Assembly (NCBI GenBank): GCA_022113835.1
Contig: JAILWY010000008.1
Span: 5,236,001-5,300,000, forward strand
Length of the DNA: 64,000 bases
Source of the DNA: Atopsyche davidsoni
Taxonomy: Eukaryota > Arthropoda > Insecta > Trichoptera > Hydrobiosidae
Reading direction: 5' to 3'
The notes beneath the pieces are model-generated. The model did not search any database and had not been told where the DNA came from. It saw only the letters and a program-made list of their open reading frames with translations. A program made the position numbers and the translations under genes. Below, one piece after another: positions 46,569-59,220 of the stretch. How positions within the stretch are numbered: the stretch's first letter is position 1; each line of letters opens with the position of its first letter.

Positions 46569-49500
46569 CATCTTTGTTCAACAAAAATAACTTAAGTATG
46601 ATATTTTTTTCCTCCTAAAGTATTATGGATATTTGTTATCATCTTTCATTACGTTTATTAAACCCTAACAACAATGTAACACTACAATGAAGCACGGCAG
46701 TACTTTATAATGTCTCTTTCCATAGTGCCATAGCTAAGCTGATATCTTGTCACACGTTCCTTGATTATAAAAGTTAGCATTCTCATGTTGTGCCACATCT
46801 GTTATATCTCTAGTTATTTCGTAGTTTCGACCAATAGAATAAACAATCTGCATAATATAAATTCAGTGTAGTGTTTTAGAGATAACGGAGTTGAATTACT
46901 ATAAATTGCATCAGTATCACGCGGTTAGTGTGGTTTTTATAATTGAGTCTCGCAAACAGCATTACAGCCAGTGTAGTTTTTGATTTTACGAGGTTACATG
47001 TATGCAAGGAGGCTGTTATCGTATTTCAAACAAATCATAAAAATCTAGATTGTTAACAACACATTCGTTAATATACAGGAGACTAAAATATTGACAAGCT
47101 CAACCATGGAATATAAATTTCATTAGTAATAATACAAAAGTTACTATTTTTGGATAAAAGTTTAATTTTCAGTAACGTTTGCGATTAAAAATTTCTGAGT
47201 ACCAACCCTGAAGCACGAATTCTGAATAAGAAATAAATATAAAATTAAAACATCAAAGGCATATCACGTATTAAAAATAATCTTGATGTAGCAGTCTCAA
47301 CAGAATATGTTGATATTTTGTAATTTTATATATTGAAGCAAACTGAATTATTTTTATTTTAATCGTGTCTCATAGTAAAATAAATTAATAAAGGGTTGTA
47401 ATTAAAACGCAGGCTGCTGAAACCGCAACCCTCCCTGCATTATTACCCCTCCATTGTTATAATATCGGTTCGACAATTCGTTTGTCGTTATCTGCCTGCA
47501 GTATTAGTAACGAATGACCCAGGGTTTGAAAATAGGCATTTGTATAAACATTGTGGTGAGGTACACTAAATATGACCACTCCATTATTTACAGATCCGAA
47601 GTAGATTTATTTTTTCGAGACGAATCAGTGGTTAATTAAAATTAAAATTTTAAACCATCGAGTATACCTTGCTAAATTTTAAAATCATTCAAGATAGTTA
47701 TTTTCAATTTTATAACAAACCTACCCTTACTAGGTTTTCATTGAAGCAGGTGTATAAGACTTCATTCACTGCTTTTAGTTTTAATAATTTTATGGTTAAA
47801 AAATAATTAACTGCCCAAAATAGAGTAGACGTTAAATTTTTGATGGTAATATATTAAGTTATTTTGCAAATTTACGACACAAATACTTTTAATGAAGCAT
47901 AATCTTATCATAAAAATTGCATGTTTTATATAGAAAATAAACCTCAGAGGATGATTGCTTTTTATGTTTTATTATTATTGAAAATAAATTGCTACTTATT
48001 TTTGTAGATGTCTAAATATATTATTTTGGTCGTTTGAATAGATTTTGTCATTTAAATTATGTTAATTTTTTTTTTTTAATATTTGTTCAAAGTGGGTTTT
48101 CGTAGTAAAGAAATAACGTTTCATAAAATTTTATTTGCTTAATAAGTTATATGCAGTGACAAAATAAAGTGAATAACCATCTTTCATTTTGTAGAACTTG
48201 TATAGCACAGGTAAGTTCAGTTCTATGGTGGCCGCTGCCAACTATGTGGCCTCCAATCAAGATTACGATCTAAGCTACTTGCTATAATGCTATCATAATA
48301 ATCTTCATCAAAAACCACAGTGTAGGCATATATTAATAATTCCGGTTCCAATGGCGCTAATAATACTCAGTATTTGCAGAAATAGCCTTAGGTAAGGCTA
48401 CTCGGTCACGTTTTTTTAAAAACCCTATTTAAAATATCTCACAAGCGTCCAGCAATTATAATAGAATAGAGTTTTTATGAAATTTTAGTAGCCTTAAAAA
48501 TAAAGAAGTCGGGAAATTTTATGAAATTAAAATAAAGACTGAAAATAATGGAAGTTTCCATTGTTTTGTTGAAGATAATAAAAATTAGGACGTACTTTTC
48601 CAGGCGATATGATCATCGAAATAACTCGCTTGGAATCATCAGTTCATTTGAGAAAATGGATCAAGGCAAACATTTTCCTTAATGAACATTTTCTTTTATA
48701 ATGAAACGATTAATTTTATATTTAATTTTAATGCTTTTCAGACAATTTGATTGGATCAAATAATTTAATACGTTATGTAATTGAAAGATGGAAATGTCAT
48801 GTTTTGATCAATAATTCAAAAAAAATACATCTTCGGTGGTTTTTTCGTATTTCTACCTGCATACTCTATATTGGAGTCTCTGAGCTTTGTTACTGAAGGG
48901 TAGTTTGTTTATACTGCATCCAGATTTTAAAAATATGTGAATGCTGCTTTTGAACCGAATAAACTTTACTCAACACATTTTAAGAAGGAATCCCGAAAAA
49001 CTTAATTATGAGTCGCTTTAGGGTATAATGCAACGTTTTTAATCTAGAATAATACCTTGTAATAAAGCGACTCTAATAACATCAAAAACTATGAATAAAT
49101 TTAATTTATATAAACACAGTAAGCTCAAGAATTAACCCAAATGGGTTTTAAATATATTTATTCAAAAGCAATATCATTAGTAGATTTTAGACTATCGCAT
49201 ATTCTTGAGACACTCACAGACTAACATTAAGATTTCAAATTGAGATAATTCCCTTATGAATGTGAGTATTTACATTGTTTCTGAGATATATCGTAGGGAT
49301 ATTTATAACGTAACATGTAGGATACAGTAACACATCCTGAAATGTGGTTTCACAGTACAAAGGCAAAGATAAGAAACCCGAATACGCACTATCAGTTAGA
49401 CTCATCGGACTGTAATGGACTCGGCTAGCTTTATTGGTCACATAAGAACATTTATGAATCATGCAAGAGAGAGACTTACGAATGCAAAAAGATTATTCAG

Positions 49501-52500
49501 ATTAAGTTAATACTATACCTTAAATTCAGTACAGCTTTTTTGTTCCTTTGTTTACAAGTACGCAGGTAAATAATTTACAGACACGTGTGTTTTTAATGCT
49601 GACCGAAAGGTCTAAAGATTTTCTTAAAAAATACAAAACTGCAGCTGGATCAATACTGTATTAAATTTAAAAAAAAAACAACGTTAGTTTGGATTTCACC
49701 TTGTGCTGAAATTTACAGCCATATTTTTTTGTTTGGTTTTTCCGTGTTTTTTCAAATAATTTTTTTTGCAATTGAATGTGGTATCAATATAAAACAAGAC
49801 CATTTGATTTTTATATTATTAAATATTGTTCACTGCCCATAAGACTGTCCTCTAAGACTTAACAATTTGGAAAAAAATACTATTTATTTTACCTCACGGT
49901 ATAAAGCAGCTTCTTTGTGAAAATTGTGATTAACGTTTATCCCATATTTTTCAGGCTCACTCCGTCTAAATGAATTTTCAGACACAAACGATATATTTTT
50001 TAAAGTTGTGAGTCGATGGACACCCAAGGGTATTTTTTAAAAATGGCGTATTTTTAGTAATTGGCAGCTATAAAAAATAGCTTAAATGGATGCGAAAATT
50101 ATGCATTCTCTACCAGCGTTGTAAAATAGCCGACGGTTCCTTGCATCGGTTCACCTCATAAATTTTGGTATACTTCCGGACTATTCAACTGAATTCGACG
50201 AGATTCTTGCCCAAGCCGACGTTTTAGGCAGCTTGGTTGTAAAGTGACTTGGTTTATACGGCTTTAAAGTGCCGTGATTCATTTCAAATGTTTATTCTAG
50301 TGAAAATATTAAACACAGCTCTTTAAAAAACCCTACAAATAATTATATAAATTTCTTGAAAGTGAGAAATAATAGTTTTAAACGCAATGCGATGTTTTTA
50401 AACTTCTAAACGCCAATATGCAAATTAAACACATGCTACGATGCAACTATCAACCAAATGATAATTAACCGATATTGCCACTTTATTTTGGATATAAATG
50501 GTTTTGGCAATATAAACAAAGTAAAAAAGGACGCCATTGCCCAACTACAGTTCGTTTGAGAGTTTATTGATACACGAGTATGTTGACAAGACTATTAGCT
50601 CTAATGCAAAAAATGCACTGAAAATACATCACGCAAATAAGAAGCTTCTATCTACAATTTGGTTTGTTGACTCAATGAAATGTAGATTTTTAACTGATGT
50701 AATTAGTTTTACGTTTGCTTTATATGGTCAAAGGTATCATGTATTGACATTGAATGTATCGATTTAAAATGTGTTGGTGCAACATTGGTATGGAGCAATT
50801 TTTCAGCACGAGAACCGAAACGTCGAAGAACATAAGTTGCCAAAACCCACAAATATGTAATAACCTAAATTAAGCATTTTTCAGAATACATGAATCTAGA
50901 TTCTATAGCTGTGTTTGCTGATGTTTCCGGTTTGAAATATTACAAAACTAAAAAAAGCGACACTCAAATTAGCCCGCGACGGTGAGTAGAGTGCGAGCAA
51001 TAAAACTTTGGAAATTTTCCGGATTTAATTTCCACGTCCGAATGATGCAAGAACGGCTGAAGTATTTCCTCACTCCATTGTCCCGGAAGCGCCTCTAACG
51101 ACACTAAGCATGAGATTAAAAATTTCAGCACCGAGACAAAAGTTGGGTCCGCGGAGATACGAGAGCTTACTGAGGATTATTATCAAACTGAAAATAAAAC
51201 AATTAAACCGCTTCTTTCACAGAAGCTGAATATTTTATTTATTTCAAAAAAATGACATATTTTTTTATATTTGATATCTTAGAGTCGTTTAGTATTCGTA
51301 CCTTTGTTATAATAAAGTTTTTTATCTATAAAAATTATAATGAAACTATCTTGATATTTTTATGGTCTATTATTAATATTTACTAGGTATGGTAATGCAA
51401 ACTTTTTCTTTAATGATTTTTATTTTATTGTAATTGTTTTAATGAGTAAAATGTTCAAATTGAATATAACCTAGGAAAGTCAATTAAAAAAATGTGTTTT
51501 TATGAGAAATCGAATTAATGGTCATTTTAAAATTTTAAAATGAATGTTCATTATTTTAATCTTTTAAACGGCAACAAAAAAACAGAAGAATCAATAAATT
51601 TTATTTTAATGATTTTGATGCTCAGGCTATTAATAAATGTTGTTTTTTTATTCTGCTCCAAATATTTTAGTACATCTCTGTGGGAAAGTATTCAATGAAA
51701 AAAAAAGTGAAAATATGAAAGTTTAAAGGTCGGCTGTTGGAGATTTATGTGTGTTTGAAAGAAGGCTTTTAATCGTCAGGGGATGGGGTTTGGGAAGTTG
51801 TAGATGCGCCTCTGTGGGTAGGATCTTGGAATTTTAAAAGTTTTTTAATCATGTGTAAATTCCACGTATTTCGAAATGAGAAAAATACAATTCGTTAGAT
51901 TCCAAAGAACCCCAAAAAAAAAAATTTTGTTGTTCATTTAGAAAGAAAGTTAAAATGTGAAAATTCTCATGAATGCTATTTATACAAGATAAAGCCGAAT
52001 AATATTTTAACATGTATATAAACATTTTTAAATAGGTGATTTACTCATAAAACGGGTTAGTTTATTACTTTTTTATGTTATTTCTACGTAAGTATTCAAT
52101 ACTTAATAAATATCAATAACAAAGACGATTTTATTTTATATTGTTAATCTTTGAAGACCACTTATGCCTTAAAACTATTATTTTTTAATTTAAACTAACG
52201 ATTTATTAACTAAAGATATATTTTAAAAAGTGTTTTTGTATTTGATACGAGTGACAAACTTCAGTAGTTACGTAAGGTTTTGAAAGGTTGTTTAACTGAT
52301 ATTTCTGAATTAATTAACTATCAATTTAAAAAAAAAATTGAAGATGTTGTCATTTGGGCCATTCACACGCAAACTAAATATTTTTTAGACTACTAAATTG
52401 TAAATTATTATTGAATTGATATGCCTACAAAGGCCTTTGTTATGACTTCGAGTCAGTAATATCAAAATACTTAGTGTTTTTATACAGAGATGGCGTTTGG

Positions 52501-54459
52501 TTCTATTTTTCGGAAGAAAGTGTATTTTCTATTGTTGAAGGACAAATATAAAAATATATATATTTGTAAGATTTATCAACTTTTTATTTATTACTCAAAA
52601 ATAATATACAAAAAAGTGAATTTTTAAAATAACCTTCAATGAACTGCAAAAGCTTAATAATAATTATATGTCACTTCCTGAATTTTATTATAAAAATAAA
52701 TTTAGCTGAACATGTCAACTTAGAAAACATAATGTAAATAGAAAACTAAGGAAATAAATTTTTTTTTATACATTTTCGCTCTTTGATAAAACATTTACGC
52801 AGGAGTAAATTTTTTTAAAGCAATCAGTGTTTTTGTTTATTTATATTATTTAAAAATTTTTTTTAGACTATTGGCTTAGTTTTATAGACCATTAGCTCTT
52901 GATTCAGAGGTTCTGGAATAAATATGATGATATCATATCCATCACAGGTTATAACGGAAATGTGTCAAACCGTGTACAACCTCTGAAACTAATGAACGAT
53001 AAAAATATGAACTCGGAACCAGTTGATTTGAAAGCGATTAAAACTGGGTTCAAATTTTTAACTACAATATTAAGGTGGAATGTGGGATCATTGCTGATGA
53101 AGGCCAAGTTTTTTTTCAGAACAGCCTTAATTCTCTAACAAATATCCAAATGTTTTTCTTTTTGAAAAAATTACGCAGCGGCCGCGCCAATAAAGAGAGA
53201 AGTACTTCCGTAACAAAAATAAGGTTTCCTCTATTAAATTGATCAATCGTTAAGAAATGAGTTATGATTTTTTTTGCTTTATTGGCAACGCTTAATCATA
53301 TAAGAAATGTGTTGCAAAAAGTCTTGTTTATATTTTTTGGCATGCTCGGATCAGATTGTGCTGATAAATTGATAAAAAAGGAAAACTTCTGAACTAAAAG
53401 AAAAACAAGTAAAATCATGGAAGGTTATATTTTATGTAATAAAAAACCGAATGAAATTATTAGTTATATAAAGAAGAAAAGCTCTTTTAATTTTAACAAC
53501 ATGAACTTATACAAGTACTTACATAAGTTAGGACAGTTGTTATTACTGAAATAAAAAAAAATTGTTCGATCAAGTCAGAAATAATTTGACAAAAAACTTT
53601 TAAAATTTTGGATATCTTGATAATAAAAATTGATATGTTGATTTCGTGAAAATGCTATGATATTTGTTAGCATTCTGAAAAATACCATTATCAATATCTA
53701 ATCTACACGATTCCCGTTTAAAGGATTTTTTTATAATTAATATGATTAACATTTTCCCATAAAATACAAATTTTATGAGTTTGGCTTAATATCAATATTT
53801 TTCATTGTTATCAGTTATTTAAAAAAAAATTATAATAGTATACGATATAATAGTTAAGGAGTGTTCTTTACATAAGTCAAAATAAGCTTTTAAAATATGT
53901 TCAGCCAAAGTATATATTTTAAATTGAATTTATTAAAAAAAAAAATGATTTCAAAAGTCTTGAAGCAAAGCTGTTATTTTATATTTACAAAAAATTTGAA
54001 AAAAACATTTTTTCCACTTCCTTCCCGAAATATTCAACGTAGAAGTTAATTTGATATTAAACACGTATACATTTTAAATATATTTTTCACGGCTCATAAT
54101 CTCGGAGCGCTGTGTGTTAAGGATGCTTTTTATTTTTATTCAGACATAAGCAGGTCGTTACACGGTAACAATAATTCCTAATTTTGCAAGGTTGCGGAGG
54201 ATACGCGCCGTTGACTGAGGGTCTCCCACCTGTCACAATTAAAGGAGAATAAGGCCTCATAAAAAAAATAAAAATTCACGATTCCTCCCCGCGAATGGCG
54301 CTGTTGTTTTTTTACGACCCTCTGCAAAGGGGAGGACTCAGCGTTATTTTAAGTGTGTCATCGCGGCGTTAACTGGCCCTCAACCGGCCCTTGTTATCAA
54401 ATATATTATTCGATATAGAAATCGTAGATGTGCTTTTTGTGGAAGTAGAGTCTATAAAG
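46569..54459. other. Long AT-rich non-coding stretch, no gene or element seen
   Basis: Nearly 8 kb contain no F1, F2, S or hAT copy. Modest GC patches are at 47400-47530, 48220-48260, 50110-50240, 50990-51160 and 51770-51830. The larger frames (75-79 codons at 49235, 50537 and 52899) have no domain. A strong GC island begins at 54165. A GGTCGAAACTA on the minus strand near 46830 recalls F2 but lacks the rest of the motif. Confidence 0.55.
54165..54400. other. GC island with E-box and homeodomain-type motifs
   Basis: The block contains CCCACCTGTCACAATTAAAG (a CACCTG E-box next to AATTAA), TTTTTTTACGACC (posterior Hox or Caudal-like), GCGAATGGCGCTG and GAGGACTCAGC. It is bounded by AT-rich DNA and lies just upstream of an S-family insertion. 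The clustering of such sites resembles developmental enhancers, but each motif is short and common. Confidence 0.3.
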
Positions 54460-54472
54460 ATCATATTTTATA

Positions 54473-54699
54473 TATTATTGATTTTTGTGAAGACCGTCTC
54501 ACAGGAAGTACGATTTTTCCTATACAGGTTTTATTGATAATGATTAAGTACATTTTTTCAAATATTGAAAATTGGTAATGCACCGACCATGTAAGCTTGG
54601 GGATGTGGGTTCAAATCTCACACAAATCACAATGATATTTTTCTAAGAGTTTCTTTTATCTATTTTCAATATTTGAAAAAATGAACATAATCATTATCA
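54473..54699 (+). repeat. S-family hairpin SINE, best complete copy
   Basis: The end block (GTGAAGACCGTCTCACAGG, GAAGTACGATTTTTCC, 54473-54533) is followed by arm 54534-54572, the tRNA-like core 54574-54630 (GGTAATGCACC to CACAAATCAC), a connector with TTTTTCTAAGAGTTTCTTTT, and arm 54662-54700. The arms are 39 nt with two mismatches, so the RNA would hold the tRNA-like core in the loop of a long hairpin. The 13-bp direct repeat ATCATATTTTATA (54460-54472 and 54700-54712) is the target duplication. Confidence 0.85.
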
Positions 54700-54712
54700 A
54701 TCATATTTTATA

Positions 54713-55600
54713 ATAAACTCAATATTTTCATTCCAATAGATTTCATTGAATTTTAAACAAGTTTATATCAATACAATCTTCTAGTCATTTGAATACTTGA
54801 ATAGTTACATATTTGATAAAAAAAAAGTCAACCAAACATTACAGGAATCTGCTTATAATTTCCATGTCAATACTAAAGACGACTCTGTTTATTTGACTTG
54901 AACAAAAATAAAAGTATTGTCATGATTTTATATAAAAACATATCATTCAGGCAATCAAAATATGACTCTTAAGTGATCACTAATACTTAAGGGTCTAGGT
55001 CCCATAATCGAGTTTTTTGATCATTTTCTAGTCCATTTTGCGAAAAATGGTCTGCACTAATCATAAAAAATTTAATGCAAAAAGTTTGATACATCCCTTC
55101 TTCCGAACAGAATATATTTTTATTTCATATAAATTTACTATTAATATGATAAATATGTGTTTTTCCGACTCTTGTGTAGGAATTGGAGATTCGTCATGTC
55201 CTTTTTTCAAGAGTCCTAAACATTTTAAAGCCTTTTTTTAAATTGAAATATAAAGAATAAATATAAACCCTGTGCGATATATTGTTTTAAAAATTAAAAA
55301 AAAAAAATCTTTAACAAACTTTGGTTTTGAAAAGTCGTCATTTTATCTAATTTTTCAACATCTTATTTTACCCTTAAAATGGACGTTAATTAAATTATAA
55401 AAAATACATAATATAATTTATAGTTTTTCAATACTAGAAAAATAAAGTGACAGTTAAATTAATTGAATGACACGATTTCGCCAGGTAATGGACTGCTGGA
55501 AGCAACTGCCTTAAGTGATCAAAATATGACAAACAAGCCCAATGTTGGGATGCAAATCAAGTTGAGTACTCAAGTCGAGTTGAGTATCAAATTCAAATTT
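54713..55600. other. AT-rich non-coding stretch, nothing recognised
   Basis: A/T-rich sequence. A GAGTACTCAAGTCGAGTTGA stretch near 55563 is slightly repetitive. No gene or repeat family member is seen. Confidence 0.6.
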
Positions 55601-55985
55601 TGGCGATGCATGGGTGGATTTCAACATTTCATTTTTTGATCAAAATTCCCAGAGCGGGTTTTGCTTTGGCCATCCTCCCAATTTGAATGCTCAACGGCAT
55701 GAAAAAGATGTCGGCCTTTCACAATCAACGAGAAATATTTTTCATGCCCGCAGCGGGAACGGGAATATTATCTCCCTGGATCATTAGGCTAAATTTTAAG
55801 AGCCGGGTCGCCCCCATGGCGGCAAATAAAATTATTATGTCCGCTGTTTGGTGATAAACCCGCCCGGAGGCGCCGTGCGGTTCGCAAGACAATATGGCCG
55901 CCAAAATGGCGTCTAATAAATGGTCCATTGTTGGGTTTATTTAGTGACTCCCGAGATAACGGCACGGCTGACAAGTGAAAGCTGA
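55600..55985. other. GC island with clustered ATGGC/GCCAT motifs
   Basis: Within about 110 bp there are CCCATGGCGGC (55814), AATATGGCCGCC (55892) and AAAATGGCGTC (55905), plus AATAAATGG and ATTTAGTGAC. GCCAT is the Pho/YY1 core, and clusters of it are typical of Polycomb response elements in flies. Overlapping 67-codon frames on the minus strand are composition artefacts. No repeat similarity. The motif cluster is directly visible; the function is an inference. Confidence 0.35.
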
Positions 55986-58372
55986 AATACAACTCGTGTT
56001 TGGTCTACGATACCCTTCGGATTTTAATATAATATTAGATATACGCAAACCTGATGGTTTACACTTGTCTGTCGAAGTTAATTAATACATATAAACTTGA
56101 TCAAGTTTAATCCGTTTACCCCCGTCGTTTATTTTACTAAATACGTACTCAAAGTATTGATTTACTGGACATGTAAAAACTATTATGTAAAAAGCGTAGT
56201 ATAATTAAAATCTCAATAAGTAGTAATCCTTATATATAATACACAGTGCATATTATATTAATAGTAAGAAATATATAATCTGTTGTCTGAATTAAATATT
56301 TGTAGCACATTTGAATGAATTTAATTATTACAAATTTCAAGATTCCAAAGCTAAAAATGCTTTATACCATTAGTTAGTTTTTCGATAAGTCGTTTTTCTA
56401 TATGAGTGTTTGTATATTTTCGAAGGGGTTGGTTTACTTTGGAGTATTCTTAAGCATTCGCACGCACTTAAGAAATCTATGGGGTAGTAATAAATTCCAG
56501 GAGAATAAGTCACGCAAATAACCCATTTCATATTTGCACTCAGTTCTTTTTCAGGATAATTACAGTTTTATATTTTTACTGCTTTTTAATTGGTTATGAT
56601 TTTAATTACTTTGAACTTCTTGAATTCTTTTTTATTACGTTTTTTTTTTTATATTTCACTTCACTGTATACCTCTATTGATATTTTGAATCCTTACTGAA
56701 ATGCAAACACATATTTTAAGGCAAATATAATAGGAACTTGTTTTTTTGATATTATTATAATATAGTAGAAACCACATCTTTCAATAGAAAATAAATTCTT
56801 TAATCAGCTATTTAAATCAAACTCTTCTCCTAGGCTTCTTTTTGTTAATTGTTATATGTCATTTTCATTTATGATCGTTTTACATTTTATGCATTTTATA
56901 TTTTAATGTATTACAAAAACTACTCTAAACCAGCGTACTTCTTCGAATAATTTTCTCTATAAAGATAGATGGTTTTATTTGATAATATGCCGTTGTTTAT
57001 ATAAAAATGCCCCAACAAGTGGCTGAGAACCTTGACATAATTAATAAATATAATTTAAAAAGTAAACACAGTCGTCAAAGTTTCAAAGTAAGTCAATTAA
57101 AAATAACACTAAAAAGAATCACCTAGTATAAAAGAAAATTTACTGAGTTCACGCTTTTCTATTCAAGAGCTTTCTCGAAGCATTCGCAGGCTTTTATAGA
57201 AAAATTTCATACAGGTCGACGATATCCAATATCATTTTATATATTTTTCTCGAATGCAATCAGAGCATTTCCAACACTTTTCTTTTCATTTTCCTCCACG
57301 TATTGTTCCATTTGCTTCCATTCTAATGCATCCTCGTTTGGCTTGAAATTGCTCAGGTGTGTTGCGACTCGGAATTAGATTTACCACTCGAGTTCAAGTA
57401 TAATACTCAATTTTGAATATCAAATACAAGGAAGGTGATGATTAATTTTAATTGTAAAAACTTTAAAGAATTCTTCAGATCTTAAACGACTTGTATATGC
57501 TAAAAAAAATTACCAACTATGAAAAAGCTGTTGAAAGGCGAAAGTACTCGTAAAAAAAAACATTTGTACGCAAACAATTTTTCTCTTAATTAAAATTGAT
57601 ATACGTTTTAAAAACATTATAAATTTATGTACAACGTAAATTCATATATAAAATTACACCTTTATGATGTTATTTTTAAAAAGGCAACATTAAAATGAAT
57701 ATTTCATTTGCTTTGTGAATTCGGGCTTCAATTGAATATTGTGACTTTTTTCATATTTCCAAAATGAATGTGGTATGCCAAGTTAGAATATTTGGGAAAT
57801 TTAAACCAAAGTTATAAAATTTTGCCCATACGTAATTATTTCCATATTCTGAATGAACATGAATAAATCAATGTGACACTCATATACAGCATTAAATAGG
57901 TACATAAAATCCTACTGTACTCACTGTATAATGCCTAGGTACATATAAAGCAAGCTTTCAGGCTGACCAACCCTTATACAGATCTAGTCACCCGTGTCAG
58001 ACGGCATGGGGGTAGAGTATTCTCTAGTCTGGACATCAAACTGACTAGACTGAATTTCAAATAATAAATTCATATATTCTCGTACATATAAGTACAACCC
58101 CAATGAATCTCATGCTCAATTTTACGTAAAAACATATTTTGTATTTAAATTAACAATAAATACACTTGTAATTGTTATATTATCAACGGAATAAGAATTT
58201 AAAATTGAAGACTATTCGAGTCATTAATAAAATATGCATCAATATTGTATATTAGCTAAGGTTATTTATATCAAAATTATTCAATATGTGCTCTCCTTCC
58301 ATAAGTTTTTTTTATTATTTATTTCGTGCTGGAATATTTTTTTAGTTTAATAACGGACTCGCTGTGTTTTAT
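55986..58372. other. AT-rich non-coding stretch, no gene seen
   Basis: Mostly A/T-rich with a small GC patch at 57960-58020. No frame above 60 codons and no repeat family member. Confidence 0.6.
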
Positions 58373-58382
58373 TTTTACAATA

Positions 58383-58610
58383 AATTCAATATTTTTGACA
58401 GAGAGTACTTGGTGGAATTCCATTTTAATATTTTTGAATAAAATACTTGAGTGATTTTCTACATGTTCGTTTTTATTAGTGACCGGTTTCGCCAACCTTT
58501 TACGTTGGCATTGTTAACTCTGTTTGATAATGCCAACGTAAAAGGTGGACAAAACTGGTCACAAATAAAAACGAACTCGTGGAAAATCACTCAAATATTT
58601 TATTCAAGAC
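58383..58610 (+). repeat. F1 foldback element, full-length with decayed core
   Basis: The tail (ATTTTTGACAGAGAGTACTT) is followed by arm 1 (58427-58516) and arm 2 (58518-58609). Arm 1 has lost TTGATAA. Arm 2 keeps TTTGATAA and GCCAAC but has GGACAAAACTGGTC, so stem II and the conserved G12 are damaged. Flanking TTTTACAATA repeats (58373-58382 and 58613-58622) give a target duplication of at least 10 bp. Confidence 0.85.
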
Positions 58611-59063
58611 TATTTTACAATATATAATAATTTTATCTGATTGATTTCACCGATACAACTACTGACTATTTAATATTTTTAATCATTTAGTCGTTGCATT
58701 TTTTAACCTCAGGAATATTTATATATTATATAATATAATGAAGAGTTTATTCTCGTTTCAATTCTCTCTTTCCGCTTGGACGATTCTCCTATTGCAGTTC
58801 TTGCAGAGTAATGTTTGGCCAGGCATTTGCTTTTTCGTTTTGTCTTGAGTTCTTACGAATTGAATAAGGTCTGCGTTTGCCTCGGTTAGATCTATGAGAA
58901 TTTTATACTACCCACTAAAAACACAACCCCTATTTTCTATCGGCGAATTAAACAGAAAAATAGATAAAAACTATATATAACCGTAGTTTAATTATTTATG
59001 AACCAAAAGCATATTTATAAATTTTCATAAGGCGTTTAATTAACTCATTTATATTTTTACTAA

Positions 59064-59220
59064 TATGATTAGGCACATTAGCTCATACATAGAAGATGAT
59101 TTAAAGAAACTCTCAGAAAAATATCATCGTGATCTGTGTGGGATCATATTAGTAATAATATAATAAACCCGTAATGGGTAATAAATACGCATCAGATTGA
59201 CCAATCCATAAATAGATATA
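59064..59220 (+). repeat. S-family element, subfamily of the 36.2 kb copy
   Basis: It shares the left arm (TGATTAGGCACATTAGCTCA), the loop CGTGATCTGTGTGGG and the 3' block (AAACCCGTAATGGGTAATAA, CCAATCCATAAATAGATATA) with the insertion at 36.2 kb. The right arm is deleted, joining the loop to ATCATATTAG. Target repeats are unclear; TCATTTATATTTTTAC before and TCATATATATTTAC after are only approximate. Confidence 0.8.

Noticed and set aside
46820..46850. Possible third F2-type hammerhead relic (GGTCGAAACTA on the minus strand)
   Set aside because: The CTGATGA core, stem II partner and stem I are all absent, so only an 11-base match remains.
50805..50830. CGAAACGTCG, similar to the 3' half of a hammerhead motif
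   Set aside because: No upstream CTGATGA-like core or pairing stem was found at a suitable distance.
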